Shown: piece by piece, positions 46,142-56,906 of the stretch
Layout: each line of letters begins with the position of its first letter
Numbering within the stretch: position 1 is the first letter of the stretch
Made by a program: the position numbers and the translations under genes
The notes under the pieces: generated by a model
Database searches by the model: none
The model's input: the letters and a program-made list of their open reading frames with translations, nothing else
What the model was told of the DNA's origin: nothing
Source: Calycina herbarum
Lineage: Eukaryota; Ascomycota; Leotiomycetes; Helotiales; Pezizellaceae
DNA length: 64,000 nt
Assembly: GCA_001414485.1 (NCBI GenBank)
Contig: LLEY01000010.1
Location: 310,001-374,000, forward strand
Reading direction: 5' to 3'

Positions 46142-47703
46142 CTAGCTCAACTCTGGGAAATATTGGGCAATCTTCATGGGATCACCATATGCGGTTCTGG
46201 GTGGTGTGGCAGGTTCTTGAGCTGGGGCTTCTGCCTCTTCGCCTTCTAGAACTGCGCGCTTCTTCTTCGTGTTGCCCAACTCTTGTGGTCGTGAAGATCT
46301 GTTTTGGCTTCGGAGGGATTGAAGAGCTGTCAATTGACGGATGTCGGAAAGAGGATTGGGGTTCTTGTTTTCAGTGCTTGTTGGGGCTTCTTCGTTGACC
46401 GGAGTAGGAGCTGGAGAAATGACACCGTTTGTTGAAGGGACGAGTGTGCTCGCGACACTGTCATGGATACTTGATCTTGCCACATTTCCAGACCGAGAGA
46501 TGAGTGGTTTGTGGGTAGGAATACCGGGTGTACCTGATGGACTTGTGACACCTTTCTCGTTGGTAACAAGTCCTTTGTCTTGAGCAAACTTCGATGATCG
46601 GCGGTGATATGGGTTGTAGCTGTAGTATTCATCAATGATGGGATGGACCATGACAGTTTGTTTATGAATTGTCAAGGTTGAGTTTGTAGGAACTGTTACC
46701 CAGGATTCTGCTTGGTGTTAGCTGAGTAGGTATCACAGGGTCTTGGAATTCTTACCTCGCTCAAAAGTCAAGGGCTCGCTTGCAACAAGCACGATATCAG
46801 CACCCTTGTCCCGACGATCCATCTGATATTCCCCCTTGCTGCTCTTGTCCTCCCATGTTGTACCGGAAGAATAGTACAAACTGGCAGCTTCATCGGTCCG
46901 GCTGCTAACGTATCTGGTGCAGATGACACTGTGTCCGTCACTGACTGCAAAATTAAGCAAGCTCCGAGTGTCCACATTCTCGTTATCAACAATCTCATCT
47001 GGGATATCCGCGATGAAGTCGTTGATTTGCTTGATTGTCGCCAACATTGCTTGACGCAACACACTGGGTCCAAATCCATTTGGTGGTGGCGAGCTTGGAT
47101 TATGTCCCGATCTCTCCAAGGTGTCGAGAAATAATGCAAACGCCCACTCGCTGTCTGTACCTCCATGAACACCCAAATACCATTTATCTGACAACCGCTC
47201 CCCCAAACGGCGCTTGATATATTTCCATCCTCCCAGACCACCATTATGCATCCACATCAAGCTTCCATGGTTGAATGGGTGGCAGTTCTGATCACTGAGG
47301 GAACCTTCGGTGGTGGCTCGAACATGGGCGAAGATGAGGGGGGAAGCGGTCTTGGAAGCAATTCGTTGGAGGTTGATGCAGTTCCAGGCTGGAGTTGTAG
47401 ATGTGAAGATACAAGGCTCCGGGCCAAGTTTGGGGTCGGTGTAGTATCCTATCCCGAATCCATCGCCTGCGAGAGTATTAGCATATCTTTCGCATGAGCA
47501 TGGAGAAGGCCAACCATTGTGAGGTCTTCGCATGTCCAAGCGAAGGCGTGAGTCAAAGGATTGGGTAAGGACCGAATGAGTCGGATCTAGGATCAGCTTT
47601 GAGAGCAAGATCTCATCCGAACCTTTGTAAACCTAGAATTCCGAGATCAGCAAGCTTCCTTTATCAAGAGACGGTGTGAGGTGCGTACCATGAACCGACA
47701 CAT
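46142..47703 (-). CDS. DUG3: Dug3-type glutamine amidotransferase subunit (glutathione degradation)
   Basis: Three exons, complement(46142..46707, 46756..47632, 47689..47703), 485 aa, all phases consistent. The first exon is 15 nt and encodes MCRFM; Cys2 becomes the N-terminal nucleophile of the class II (Ntn) amidotransferase fold. Further marks are LTQSFDSRLRLDMRRPHNG, NTLAGDGFGIGYY, FAHVRATTEGSLSDQNCHPF, the oxyanion segment MWMHNGGLGGW, and GGTDSEWAFALFLDTL. In yeast the Dug2-Dug3 complex splits glutathione in the cytosol, working with the Cys-Gly peptidase Dug1. The C-terminal ~120 residues are a disordered fungal extension ending ...IAQYFPELS. It is divergent to MGM1 with an ~845 bp gap. 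Confidence 0.93.
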
Positions 47704-48548
47704 GGTCACGATCTGATAGCAACCAGTCCCTCTCTGTTGTGGAATTGATTGAGGGAACCAGATCGGATCGTTTGCAGGCGCGGAATTATTGAGGGAGAGA
47801 AAAGATCGGTGGACAATGGGCTTGGGATTGCTTTTTGTTATTTTATTGACTGGGAAATGTTGGCGAAGGGGGCGGCCGGCACAAGGCTGAACAATGGCGA
47901 ATCCTATGGCGCAATCGGTCCCAAGGAAAGGTGAGAATAGGCAGAGTGAAAGAGTCTGGTCAGCACTAGCTAAAACCTCTCAATTCACTGCAAGGGACTC
48001 AGCTTCGATTCAAAACCAGCATCCAATACTCAATCCAAAATAGAAAAATCATCATTTATTTGGTGTCGTGTTGCGTTACTCAAGCAAGGCTGGAATTCCC
48101 GATGGTTTCCATCATGTCATATTCAAGGATCTTCCACTAACTACAGGGGGCTCTGATAGACAGTAAAAGCGGCAGTAGTTAGTGGTCTTCACCCTCCTTT
48201 TTTTCTAATGTCATTGAAAGGGCCAAGTTAAGCGTCTTTGAAATAAAACCCAAAAAATTGTAAGACTAAATGATTTCAATCCCTTAATATTTCAGTTTAA
48301 ACTGAAGGTTTACCGTCGCTCTTTCTCCCTAGTAGACAGGTGAATGCCAGCCACACCCACCCCCCACGCTTCCTCAGCCTCATCCGCGGTCCGAAATTAG
48401 TCCGATGGTATTGATCAATGTCACCACTCCATACTCTAGAAATATTATCACCAACTCCTCTTCAGACCAGCCCCTGCTTATCAACTGATGAATACCAAAG
48501 ATCCTACCCGGTAAACTTGCGACTACACCACCGCGTGTGTTTACTACC
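47704..48548. promoter_or_regulatory. Divergent intergenic region of DUG3 and MGM1
   Basis: 845 bp between two divergent start codons, so both promoters lie here. It contains an 11 bp perfect inverted repeat, CCACTAACTAC (48134-48144) with GTAGTTAGTGG (48175-48185), around a 30 nt loop, and a short palindrome CAGTTTAAACTG near 48292-48303. No TATA box or named site is assigned. Confidence 0.45.
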
Positions 48549-51463
48549 ATGAGTGGCCGGCTCTTGTCAGCCAGGCTATTGCCACTGGCTCAGAGAGTCA
48601 ATAGGCAAGGAGCGCGACATTTCCACCAAGCCTCGACTTCCGCCGGCGGTCTATTGCGATCAGATTCGACGGTTAGGCTCGCGAGGCAGAGGATATGGCC
48701 TGCTGGATATACCCCCTTTCATAATGCTGTGATCGTTCGGAATGCCTCCTTCGCCCGGATACTACCCAAACTTCTCATCAAGTTTGCCAGAATTCCTGCC
48801 CTTTTTGCTGGTGCCACTATTACTGGCCTAGCATATGTGCAATACCAGGCTACTCGTATGTTCTTATGCCTGGAAAAACTGTGTCTATGCTAACTTTGAA
48901 TCAGAGGCGGGAAACTACGCGCTGGATGTTCTGGGCCGTACAAAGGATACCGTGACCGACGTCGCCGGTGGTTTGTTTGGAGGGGCGCTTGATATTGCCG
49001 GGCAAACACGAAAAGGATGGGAAAATACAAAGGAGCAGGTCGAATTACCGGAATGGGTACAAAAAATATTACGAATTCATGAGGACATTGGGAGTGACGG
49101 GAATAGGGGAGGGAAAGGGCCGGGTGGGGAGCCACCGAAGGAAGCTAGAATGGGAGCTGCTGCTGCTGCTGGGGCTGCCGCGGTCTATGCTAGCGATTTC
49201 TCCGACGATGATGACACAAGAACCGGAGAAGAAGCTGCCAGAGACGACCAAATGATGGTTTTGACCAAGAAGATGATCGAAATCCGAAGTATCCTTCAAA
49301 CCGTGGGTCAATCAAACGCCTTAAACCTACCCTCAATTGTGGTTATTGGATCTCAGTCCTCGGGAAAGAGTTCAGTTTTGGAAGCTATTGTTGGTCATGA
49401 ATTTCTGCCAAAGGGGTCAAATATGGTCACACGAAGACCTATCGAGTTAACTTTGGTCAATACCCCAGATGCCCAAGCTGAATATGGGGAGTTTCCTGCT
49501 CTTGGTCTTGGAAAAATCACAGACTTTTCTCATATTCAACGAACATTAACAGAGCTCAATTTGGCGGTACCAGACGAACAATGCGTCTCGGATGATCCAA
49601 TTCAGCTCACCATTTCCTCTCCGAATGTACCGGATTTATCACTCATTGATTTGCCAGGATACATTCAAGTTGTTGGACACGATCAACCAGTGGAGTTGAA
49701 GCAGAAGATCGCTGATCTCTGTGATAAATATATTCAACCCCCAAACGTCATTCTTGCCATTTCCGCAGCCGACGTTGATCTTGCAAACTCGACAGCTCTC
49801 CGAGCTAGTAGAAGAGTTGATCCACGTGGAGAAAGAACCATTGGAGTTGTTACGAAGATGGATCTTGTTGATGCTACAAGAGGGGCTGCAATTCTTTCTG
49901 ACCGAAAATATCCATTACGTCTTGGATATGTTGGTGTGGTCTCGAAAGTTCCACAGTCCACATCTGGTTTGTTCAAGAGAGGTAGTGGAAGCATTTCAAC
50001 AGCCATTACTAGAAATGAGAACGCCTACTTTTCAGCACACCCAGTCGAATTTGGCTCGGAAGCTGGACTCAGCGTAGGAACCACAACCCTTCGTAAGAAG
50101 CTGATGCAAGTTCTCGAGCAAACCATGGCTGCCAGCTTACAAACCACACGAGAATCCATTCGCAACGAGCTCGAAGAAGCTACCTACGAGTTCAAGGTCC
50201 AATACAACGACCGCCCCTTATCAGCAGAATCATACCTCGCAGAAAGTCTCGATGGCTTCAAACACTCCTTCAAAGAGTTCACAGAAACCTTCGGTCGCCC
50301 CCAAGTTCGCGAGATGCTAAAGGAAGAACTAGACCAAAGAGTGCTAGATCTCCTCGCAGCAAAATACTGGAATAAACCAGTCACAAGCCTCGCACATACA
50401 CCAGTTGAACCAGATGTCCTCGCTGATCTCCCCAAAGCGGATCCAGAATCATTATACTGGCATCGCAAACTCGATTCTTCGACTTCTGCGCTCACAAAAT
50501 TGGGGATTGGTCGTCTTGCAACAACAGTTGTTGCAAATGCCATTCAAACAAATGTCGATCGACTTATTGCAAAGAGTACTTTCGCTACACACCCTTTTGC
50601 ACGACAAGCGATCACCGAAGCTGCTTCTGGTATTTTGAATGAGCGGTTTTATAGTACTAGTGATCAGGTTGAGAATTGTATCAAGCCATATAAGTTCGAG
50701 ATCGACGTCGAAGATGGGGAGTGGGCCCGTGGCCGGGAACATGCTGCTGGTGTTCTTAAAAATGAACTTAAAGCTGTTGAGGAGGCGGTAAAAAATGTCG
50801 AAAAAACAGTGGGCGGAAAGCGTAAGCTAAAGGATGTTATGGGATTTGTTGAGAAGGCTAGGAAAGGGGAAGTCATCGTTGGTGATGATGGTGCGACTGG
50901 TGCGGGGGGGTTCAGCTCGGATTTGTTGACGAAAGGTATGTTCCTTTCACTCCACCTTTTCTCTTTCCTTTTCACGAAAGGGTTCTGAAGACTAATGCAG
51001 CTGCGACATAGGTAAAGAAGCACTCTTCCTCTCCGACCGCGCCATCCTCCTAAAACTCCGTCTCAATGCCCTCAAGTCCCCGCAATGCGCCACCAAATCC
51101 AACAAGTACTACTGTCCTGAGATTTTCTTGGACGTCGTCTCCACCAAATTGGTTTCCACCGCTGTTCTCTTTTTAAACGTAGAATTACTGTCCGAGTTTG
51201 TATATCAGTTCCCACGGGAACTTGATGTAAGACTTGGTCGCGGATTGACCCAGCAGGAAGTCGAGAAGTTCGCGAGAGAGGATGGTAGGGTGAGGGCGCA
51301 TTTGGATGTTATTAGAAGAAAGGAGTTGCTTGAGTTGGTGCTGGAGAAGATGGATGGGGTTAGGGAGTTGGAGGGGAGTCGGAGGGAACGTGAGAGGGCG
51401 AGGGGTGGTAGGGAGGGGAAGAGGGGGGAGGATGGGAAGAAGACGGGGTGGGGAATTTTTTGA
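48549..51463 (+). CDS. MGM1: Mitochondrial inner-membrane fusion dynamin (Mgm1/OPA1)
   Basis: Three exons, 48549..48855, 48905..50935 and 51012..51463, 929 aa. Intron 1 (49 nt) has donor GTATGT and branch TGCTAAC; intron 2 (76 nt) donor GTATGT, acceptor CATAG. It is a large GTPase needed for inner-membrane fusion and mtDNA maintenance. Seen: an R-rich, acid-poor presequence (MSGRLLSARLLPLAQRVNRQ), a membrane anchor at ~75-98 (FARIPALFAGATITGLAYVQ), then an A-rich second hydrophobic segment (AAAAAGAAAVYAS, ~185-197) that suits the rhomboid-type cleavage region. The GTPase domain has P-loop GSQSSGKSS (~251), DLPG, TKMD and the dynamin segment IRSILQTVGQSNALNLPSIV upstream. The C-terminal effector domain includes ELLSEFVYQFPRELD. 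The start is the first ATG in context ACCATGA. Confidence 0.95.
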
Positions 51464-52167
51464 GGGGATGAGAAAATGTGTATGGTGATGGGAGAGGGGG
51501 GATTGTAGAGATTAGGGCTCGTATGTGTGTTTATGAGATATGCAAAGCAAGCGAGGGATGGCGTTTCGGGATGTATGTGACGGGTGCGGCATTTTGGTGT
51601 TCTCTTTTTTTTTTTTGAGTGCTTGGAGAGAATGGATGGATGGGCTTTTTTTTATATATATCACCCGCTGCTATGGTTTGTAAATTGTTATTTGGGTGTA
51701 CAGATACTCAACTCTATCTTTTTTTTTGGTTTCTGGCAATGCCACTTCTTCTTCCAATCCCCTTACCTTGGTTCTTTGTTGATTTTACTATGCCTTTGTT
51801 GATTTTGCTATGCTTATGCTGGTGTTAGGTATTTCTGGGATCCCGCCAAGTGGCGGATATCTCCCTCGACGATGAGGTCAACCCAACTTTACGCTTTGAC
51901 AACTAACTCCCATCAGGCGTCGTCGTAAAGCATCTCGAGGTATTTGTGTGTTGCGAAATAATTAGGAAAATAGAGCTGAGTGCTTGGTTTGGTTATTCAC
52001 AGTCTCTCCCAACGTGGGCTTTTGGACAGTTGGGAGATTTGGGGTTTCAGAGTGGTTTGGCAATTGGTGGTTTACTTGGTAGTAGAGTCAATCCCTTGAT
52101 TACTCGCTACTTCCTTTTAGCTCTCAAATATTTTATAGCTTACTAGCTAAATATTTGAGAGCTATAG
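51464..52167. other. 3' flank of MGM1, no gene
   Basis: T-rich tracts near 51600-51725 and tandem GTTGATTTT-type duplication at ~51776-51812. A ~20 bp hairpin (TAGCTCTCAAATATTT ... AAATATTTGAGAGCTA) sits at 52119-52164, just outside the flanking repeat described next. Confidence 0.5.
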
Positions 52168-52169
52168 AG

Positions 52170-52244
52170 AGGTTTGTAAGTAAGCTGGTATTTATTAGTT
52201 TACTTGATATTTAAAGTTTGATAGCTTACTCGTTCTTTAGTAGC
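52170..52244. repeat. Left direct repeat flanking the 4.1 kb TIR segment
   Basis: The stretch TAAGCTGGTATTTATTAGTT ... TAGCTTACTCGTTCTTTAGT recurs in the same orientation at 56331-56404 with a few substitutions and a small indel. Confidence 0.7.
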
Positions 52245-52603
52245 TAACGTCTGTCCCTACGTAGCGAGACGCACCCTGTAACGAGACACGTCGTAGGTAC
52301 TTCGAACTCAAGCGACTCTAAATCTGTGGATATATACAAATTTCAATATAGTTTTACTTTAGTTACGTTGTATGCCTCTCTAGAATACTCCTAACCTATT
52401 AATTCTGAAAATTTTAATCGCGTCGTCGCCGCCTATCTCGATTAGAAAGAGCCTCTTATTTATGGTGTGATAGAACCCCTCGACTCACGACACCACTATT
52501 AAGCTCTTTTCGCCTCTTAACCTTATAGAACGATAAGATATAGATCTCTGAGTTATATTACGATGCTAAAAAGTTATTCTTAGTGTTGTTGCGGCCAGAG
52601 CGC

Positions 52604-52690
52604 GCTATGTCATACACCATCGCCACACATGCTGATACCTCCTCCAGTTAAGCGATCAAGGACCCTGGTCAGTGGTGGTGTGGTTATATT
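52604..52690 (+). pseudogene. Possible degenerate 5S rRNA relic
   Basis: CATACACCATC at the start, then AGTTAAGCGATCAAGGACC resembling box A of the 5S internal control region, CTGGTCAGT resembling the intermediate element and GGTGGTGTGGTTA resembling box C, in the right order. The 5' half is about ten bases shorter than a standard 5S gene and the 3' helix is not recognisable. Dispersed, decayed 5S copies are common in Pezizomycotina, but this could be chance. Confidence 0.3.
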
Positions 52691-52902
52691 AACCTCGGTA
52701 AAATAATTTGTAGCTGCTGCGACGTTTGTGGCTACGCGTACCTTGCCGAGAAATTCCTGTTTCCCGACATCCTCCGATTAAGTTAGAGCGAAAAGTGGCC
52801 CGTAGCCAGATTACGAAAGGAAGGTGAATATCTTAAAACTAATGATTCTTAAGTCGGATAGGTTTGAGCTGACGGGTTATATATATATGCTGCACTGCAA
52901 AC

Positions 52903-54027
52903 TCATGCCTCTATATTTACTTCCCCAAGCATTAAAAGCCTTGCGGTACTATACAGCACTGCGCTCTCAACTTCCTTCCCATTCAACTCAACCCCTACTT
53001 TGATTGTACCGCTCGGATGCTGAATAGTAACATCTTTCTTAGCATCAACGCCATTCGCTAGTATAAAAGGGATCGTTCCCTCTATCTTACATGCCGCTCC
53101 CAGATTCAATGCTAAGGTCAGCGGAATTGCTTTATGCGTTTGCCCCATAGAGAGAACTAGACATTGTATATGTATACCCTTTGAAGCTGCCTCTGCTGTT
53201 GGCGGTAAAACGATGACAATTTTAGGCACGCTAGCGATGTCCGGATCCAACCCCATTTTCTCTGCACCCTCTCTACGGATCTTCTCTAATAATGCCATTT
53301 TATGGTGTAGCTTGTCGAGATCTAGTGGGGTCGTACTAGAGTCTAGTCCAAGCGCGCGGCCATCGACGTGAACTCCTGGATTGGCAAGGTCGATTAAAGT
53401 AGCTTGTATTCTTAATCCCTGTTCGTTTCTTGTATCCAGAACTGTAGTGCCACTGCCTGTGGGAAGCGTATCATCTGTTTGGGTTCCTCCTGGAAAGATG
53501 AAAGACAGGCAGATTCTGGAAGCGGCACCTGCAACGCCCGCCATCTCATATGTCCCTCCTGGATGGAATTTCAAGGGATCTCCTGAGACTGAAAATGTGG
53601 AGTGAATTGCCTTTCGTGTATTGGTGTTGAATATGCGAACAGTACAGGACGTAGGACCCGGACTCGAAGCAGGTTCGATTATTGGTTTCTTCAACAAGCC
53701 ATTATCAATCGAGAATGGGCCGATCGCAGCAGTCATGTTGCCGCAGTTGCTCGCCAGGTCGAGTTGGCCATCTTTGATGACTACTTGGACGAATTCGAAG
53801 TCAACATCAGCATCCTGTCTTGCGGATGGGGATACGATGCATATTTTGGAGAGCGATGATACCCCCCCACCCATGCCGTTCAGTTGTCTGCCGTATGGGT
53901 CAGGTGAGCCCATAGCGGCTGCAAAAATTGGCTGCCATGCTGCACGATCTTTGGGAAGGTCAGCTTTGTGGAAGATGAGGGCGTTGCATACGCCTCCTCT
54001 CCAGAAAGCAGCACGAAGGGCTGGCAT
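52903..54027 (-). CDS. PrpF-family isomerase (aconitate/methylaconitate isomerase-like)
   Basis: Single exon, 374 aa, ATG at 54027. The N-terminal block MPALRAAFWRGGVCNALIFH, then LPKDRAAWQPIFAAAMGSPD and RQLNGMGGGVSSLSKICIVS, is the PrpF/DUF453 signature. SNCGNMTAAIGPFSID carries the conserved catalytic Cys-Gly-Asn, and the C-terminal half repeats the diaminopimelate-epimerase-like fold (...VDGRALGLDS...). Family members interconvert double-bond isomers of tricarboxylates: methylaconitate (PrpF), oxalomesaconate (GalD), or cis/trans-aconitate (fungal Adi1 in itaconate synthesis). The substrate cannot be chosen from sequence. No itaconate-type partner gene (decarboxylase, Mtt/Itp transporter) lies in the window. 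The reading frame is intact although the surroundings are RIP-worn; cytosolic, no signal. Confidence 0.9.
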   Translation of the reverse strand: MPALRAAFWRGGVCNALIFHKADLPKDRAAWQPIFAAAMGSPDPYGRQLNGMGGGVSSLSKICIVSPSARQDADVDFEFVQVVIKDGQLDLASNCGNMTAAIGPFSIDNGLLKKPIIEPASSPGPTSCTVRIFNTNTRKAIHSTFSVSGDPLKFHPGGTYEMAGVAGAASRICLSFIFPGGTQTDDTLPTGSGTTVLDTRNEQGLRIQATLIDLANPGVHVDGRALGLDSSTTPLDLDKLHHKMALLEKIRREGAEKMGLDPDIASVPKIVIVLPPTAEAASKGIHIQCLVLSMGQTHKAIPLTLALNLGAACKIEGTIPFILANGVDAKKDVTIQHPSGTIKVGVELNGKEVESAVLYSTARLLMLGEVNIEA

Positions 54028-54300
54028 TCTAGAATAGAAATAATGATGCAAGGATAACAATGAGATGCGATGGAAATGAATGCAGTTTGTTAGGAGACGT
54101 AGTTCTTACACCATAGACCTAGTAAGGATTTCGATTTATAGGCTGATGTTGTGTTTTCTGTGACTCATCCCACTTTCGGATAGGTCGGACAAGAGCCTCC
54201 TGGCAGGTAGCTCTCTGCAAAGGATTTACTAGTGCAGTCGCTCATAAAGCATTATCTTCGTACCTTACTATGTACAGGGGTAAAAGATTGTAACATCGCC

Positions 54301-55484
54301 ACTGTGGTGCTGCTTTAAAAGTGGCACCACAGGCAAAATATCAAGAAATGAGGTTATTCGGACTATTCTACCACTTTGTATACATTCTATTAGTATCTTT
54401 GACATCTTAACATCGCTAGTATATTATGTAAACCAAGTCCCTAACTTCTGCGTCTGTAATAGATTCCCAGGCTTCTAAAACAGCTGCTCTTAGCTTTTTT
54501 GAGTTTCTATAGACTTTAGGATATAATGCTTATAAAATATCTTTTATCCTATTCTAAAGAGCCTTAATAGGGTTTAGATCTAGAGAAAATAGGCAATGAA
54601 AGATAGGCACAACCCCTCTATCAGCTATATATGCCAGAGTATATACTACATTATGCCCTAGTCCTCCATCTTACTAAAAGAACAGCCCTAGATGTAGATC
54701 TATAGAGTTATAAAGGTAATTCCAGATAACTAGGAAGACGTGTTCATAATAGGATTCCTTAGTAATTGTTTTCTATGCCTTTTCCTAGAACAATCCTGCA
54801 CCTTTACTATATTTACCACTCATATACCCCTAAAACATCTATCCTATCTTCCTCTACCATTTGTAAGAAACGCAATCAGGATAATTAACTTCTGATAATC
54901 CAATTAGCCTTATACACCACTGCCTCCTATGATACCCTAGCTACACCCAGCTCTCATCACTCCAAAGGATCTCATCCCATTACTCATCAGTCCATTTCAA
55001 ATACTCTATAGCCCAGCCAAGCCTCTTAATTCTATTAACTTCAGAAAGTAGTGCTTTCCATCTTCTCACTACTCTTATATACCCTTCCTTCTAAAATGCT
55101 TTCCGAATAGCTATGCTTCCACACCATGTCTACCATTCTAGCCATTATAGAAGCTCTGCCCAAGGGATTTCGCGTGTAAAAGAGGATTGAGTAACCTATT
55201 TAACAAGGTGCTTACGGTGAGGTGTATCAAGGAGGACGTGTCTGCCAGTAGAGTATTAAGGAGTAGGTCTATTACTAAGAGCATAATAGACTTGCCGGCG
55301 CGTAATTCCTACATTAGAAAGGAGGATATCATCTACAGACCAGCCTGCGTCATAGTATAAAGTCTATATACGCAGTCTATCATCTCTAGAAGCGTTATAC
55401 GGTGTTTTTAGAGTAGGAATATTCATTAATACTGTCAAAATAAGAGTGGGAAAAGCTGACTCTTTAAAGCAGCCTAAACATCTG
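54301..55484 (-). mobile_element. Tc1/mariner-type element, RIP-degraded
   Basis: About 1.2 kb with weak inverted ends sharing GCTGCTTTAAA-type sequence (left ~54301-54325, right ~55461-55484). The left end also folds on itself (CTGTGGTGC at 54302-54310 with GCACCACAG at 54324-54332). It encloses a minus-strand transposase relic. Exact ends and target duplication are not secure. It lies inside the 4.1 kb TIR segment, beside the PrpF gene. Confidence 0.65.
54405..55440 (-). pseudogene. Tc1/mariner-type (DDE_3-like) transposase relic
   Basis: The minus strand reads DEILWSDESWV (second-strand catalytic D region, ~54945-54985), later DGGLGHNVVYTLAYIADRG, FSLDLNPIKAL (~54558-54590; the DLNPIE box of Tc1 transposases) and KKLRAAVLEAWESIT near the C-terminus. 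At least ten TAG/TAA codons interrupt it, several exactly where Q or W would be expected (stop-DGG for QDGG, L-stop-NRIK for LWNRIK). Not functional; the decay pattern is RIP-like. Confidence 0.85.
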
Positions 55485-56287
55485 ACTAGAACAGGTGATT
55501 TTGCTGTCAGACTATTAGTTAAGCTACTGTAGCGATATCCCTGCAGTTACAATCAATACCCCTTGTACGTAGTACACAGAGATAGGAATGGGGATTGGAA
55601 TGACTGATTGGCATCTCCATGCAGACCCGTACATAGCTACTTTTGGACACCATAATATACAAGAGTACGGTATGGTCTAGGCACGTCAGGAGGTACGCCT
55701 TGCTCTAGGACTTGACTGGCTCTGTCCATATTATCCCGCCGTCGCAATAGTGATGTCGAAGGAGACGAGCGATCGGCGCTCCAGTGCCCAGGTACCAACC
55801 ATGCTGCCACCTGCCCATAGAATGTTCGAGAACCCTACTTCTACGCTACACACGTGATTGGGCCCCGAGAATCGTGGCTAAGTGATATATAGCCAACCGG
55901 GCGTGAACATAGTAATTTTCATCTCGGCTAATGTACATTACTAAGCAGTGAAATATACCAACCCTCTCATCGCACCGGCGTAACTCCCGGACCACATCCA
56001 TTTCCTCTCTGAGTATCTTTAAAATTTGGAGCCATGTTGTTTCATGATAGGACCTTCCCTCAAGTGCTCCGAAAATCGAAAATATGTTGATAGTCGCTGT
56101 TAAACAAGGGGGGATAGCGGAAACGCCGATTGGTAGCGTAATCGAACCAATCGACAGTATGATCAACTGCACTCTTTTCCTTGTTGTTAAGTGGTGTCCT
56201 TAAGGAGAAATAGTTAAAGAAAGTAGCATATCAATAACAACTTTATAGATATAGTAAGAAAAAAATTGTAATTCTAAAACTATAGAT
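55485..56287. other. Interior of the TIR segment, no supported gene
   Basis: 55570-55850 is GC-richer than its surroundings. The minus frame 56172-55846 (108 codons, MQLIILSIGSITLPIGVSAI...) is open with an ATG but has no recognisable domain; it may be a gene fragment brought along with the segment. Confidence 0.4.
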
Positions 56288-56332
56288 TCGTCTCGTGACA
56301 GGGTGCGTCTCGGGACACAGGGATGGACGTTA

Positions 56333-56404
56333 AGCTAGTATTTATTAGTTTACTCGATATTTAAAGTATTAATTAATAGCTTACCCGTTCTTTAGTAGCT
56401 AATT
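56333..56404. repeat. Right direct repeat flanking the 4.1 kb TIR segment
   Basis: AAGCTAGTATTTATTAGTTT ... ATAGCTTACCCGTTCTTTAG, a same-orientation copy of 52170-52244. It is followed by an AT-rich stretch (56405-56700) with a further partial copy GTAAGCTAGTATTTTAT at ~56440. Confidence 0.7.
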
Positions 56405-56906
56405 ATATGAAAAAAAATTAGAGACAAAAACGAGTAATAAGTAAGCTAGTATTTTATAAAAAGTTTTAGTAATAATTCTATTAAAATTAATTTTAACGTC
56501 TTTTATATATTTTTAACTCTTACTATCTTAGACTATTTTTATAATTAACTTTATTATTTCTAGTATTTCTTTTTATTAGTTTATACTTTAAGATAATATC
56601 TTAAGATATAAAAGAGGCATTCTTTTAGTTTATTTTGATATAGGTTGATTATTGTTATTAAGAGGTTTAGGTGTTTCAAACACTCTTAATTTTTTTTAAC
56701 CTTTTGTTTAGGGTTTACGGGGTCTCATCCCCGGCTTACAGAGTTCTTGATTTTGAATAGGGTTGGGATTGGACTTACTATTGTCTCCACTTCCCTTTCT
56801 TCATTTTCTTACCCTCATCTTACAAAGTTCTCAGTTTCGGTTAGCTTCTTGGTTTGGCTTGAACTTATCTTTATAGAGTTCTCAATCCTCAGTTGAGGTT
56901 CTTCGC
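56405..56906. other. AT-rich block and 3' flank
   Basis: 56405-56700 is extremely AT-rich and probably RIP-worn repeat sequence. 56700-56906 returns to normal composition and is 3' flank of the following minus-strand gene. No gene. Confidence 0.55.

Larger units (their letters stand above)
52245..56332. mobile_element. 4.1 kb segment bounded by ~43 bp imperfect inverted repeats
   Basis: The left end TAACGTCTGTCCCTACGTAG, then CGAGACGCACCCTGTAACGA (52245-52289), is matched by the reverse complement of 56288-56332 with about 36 of 43 identities. The identities include an unbroken CGAGACGCACCCTGT. Outside both ends lies a ~70 bp direct repeat. Inside are an intact PrpF-family gene, a dead Tc1/mariner transposase, a possible 5S-like relic and AT-rich filler. 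No transposase that would match these TIRs was found. The segment may be a large non-autonomous element that captured a gene, or two inverted solo repeats that happen to flank it. Confidence 0.55.

Noticed and set aside
48890..51023. Several minus-strand frames of 80-119 codons
   Set aside because: Antisense shadows of the MGM1 coding sequence, which has unmistakable dynamin motifs.
53645..53700. GGTTCGATTATTGG resembling a tRNA T-arm
   Set aside because: It lies inside the PrpF coding sequence and no acceptor or anticodon arm can be formed around it.
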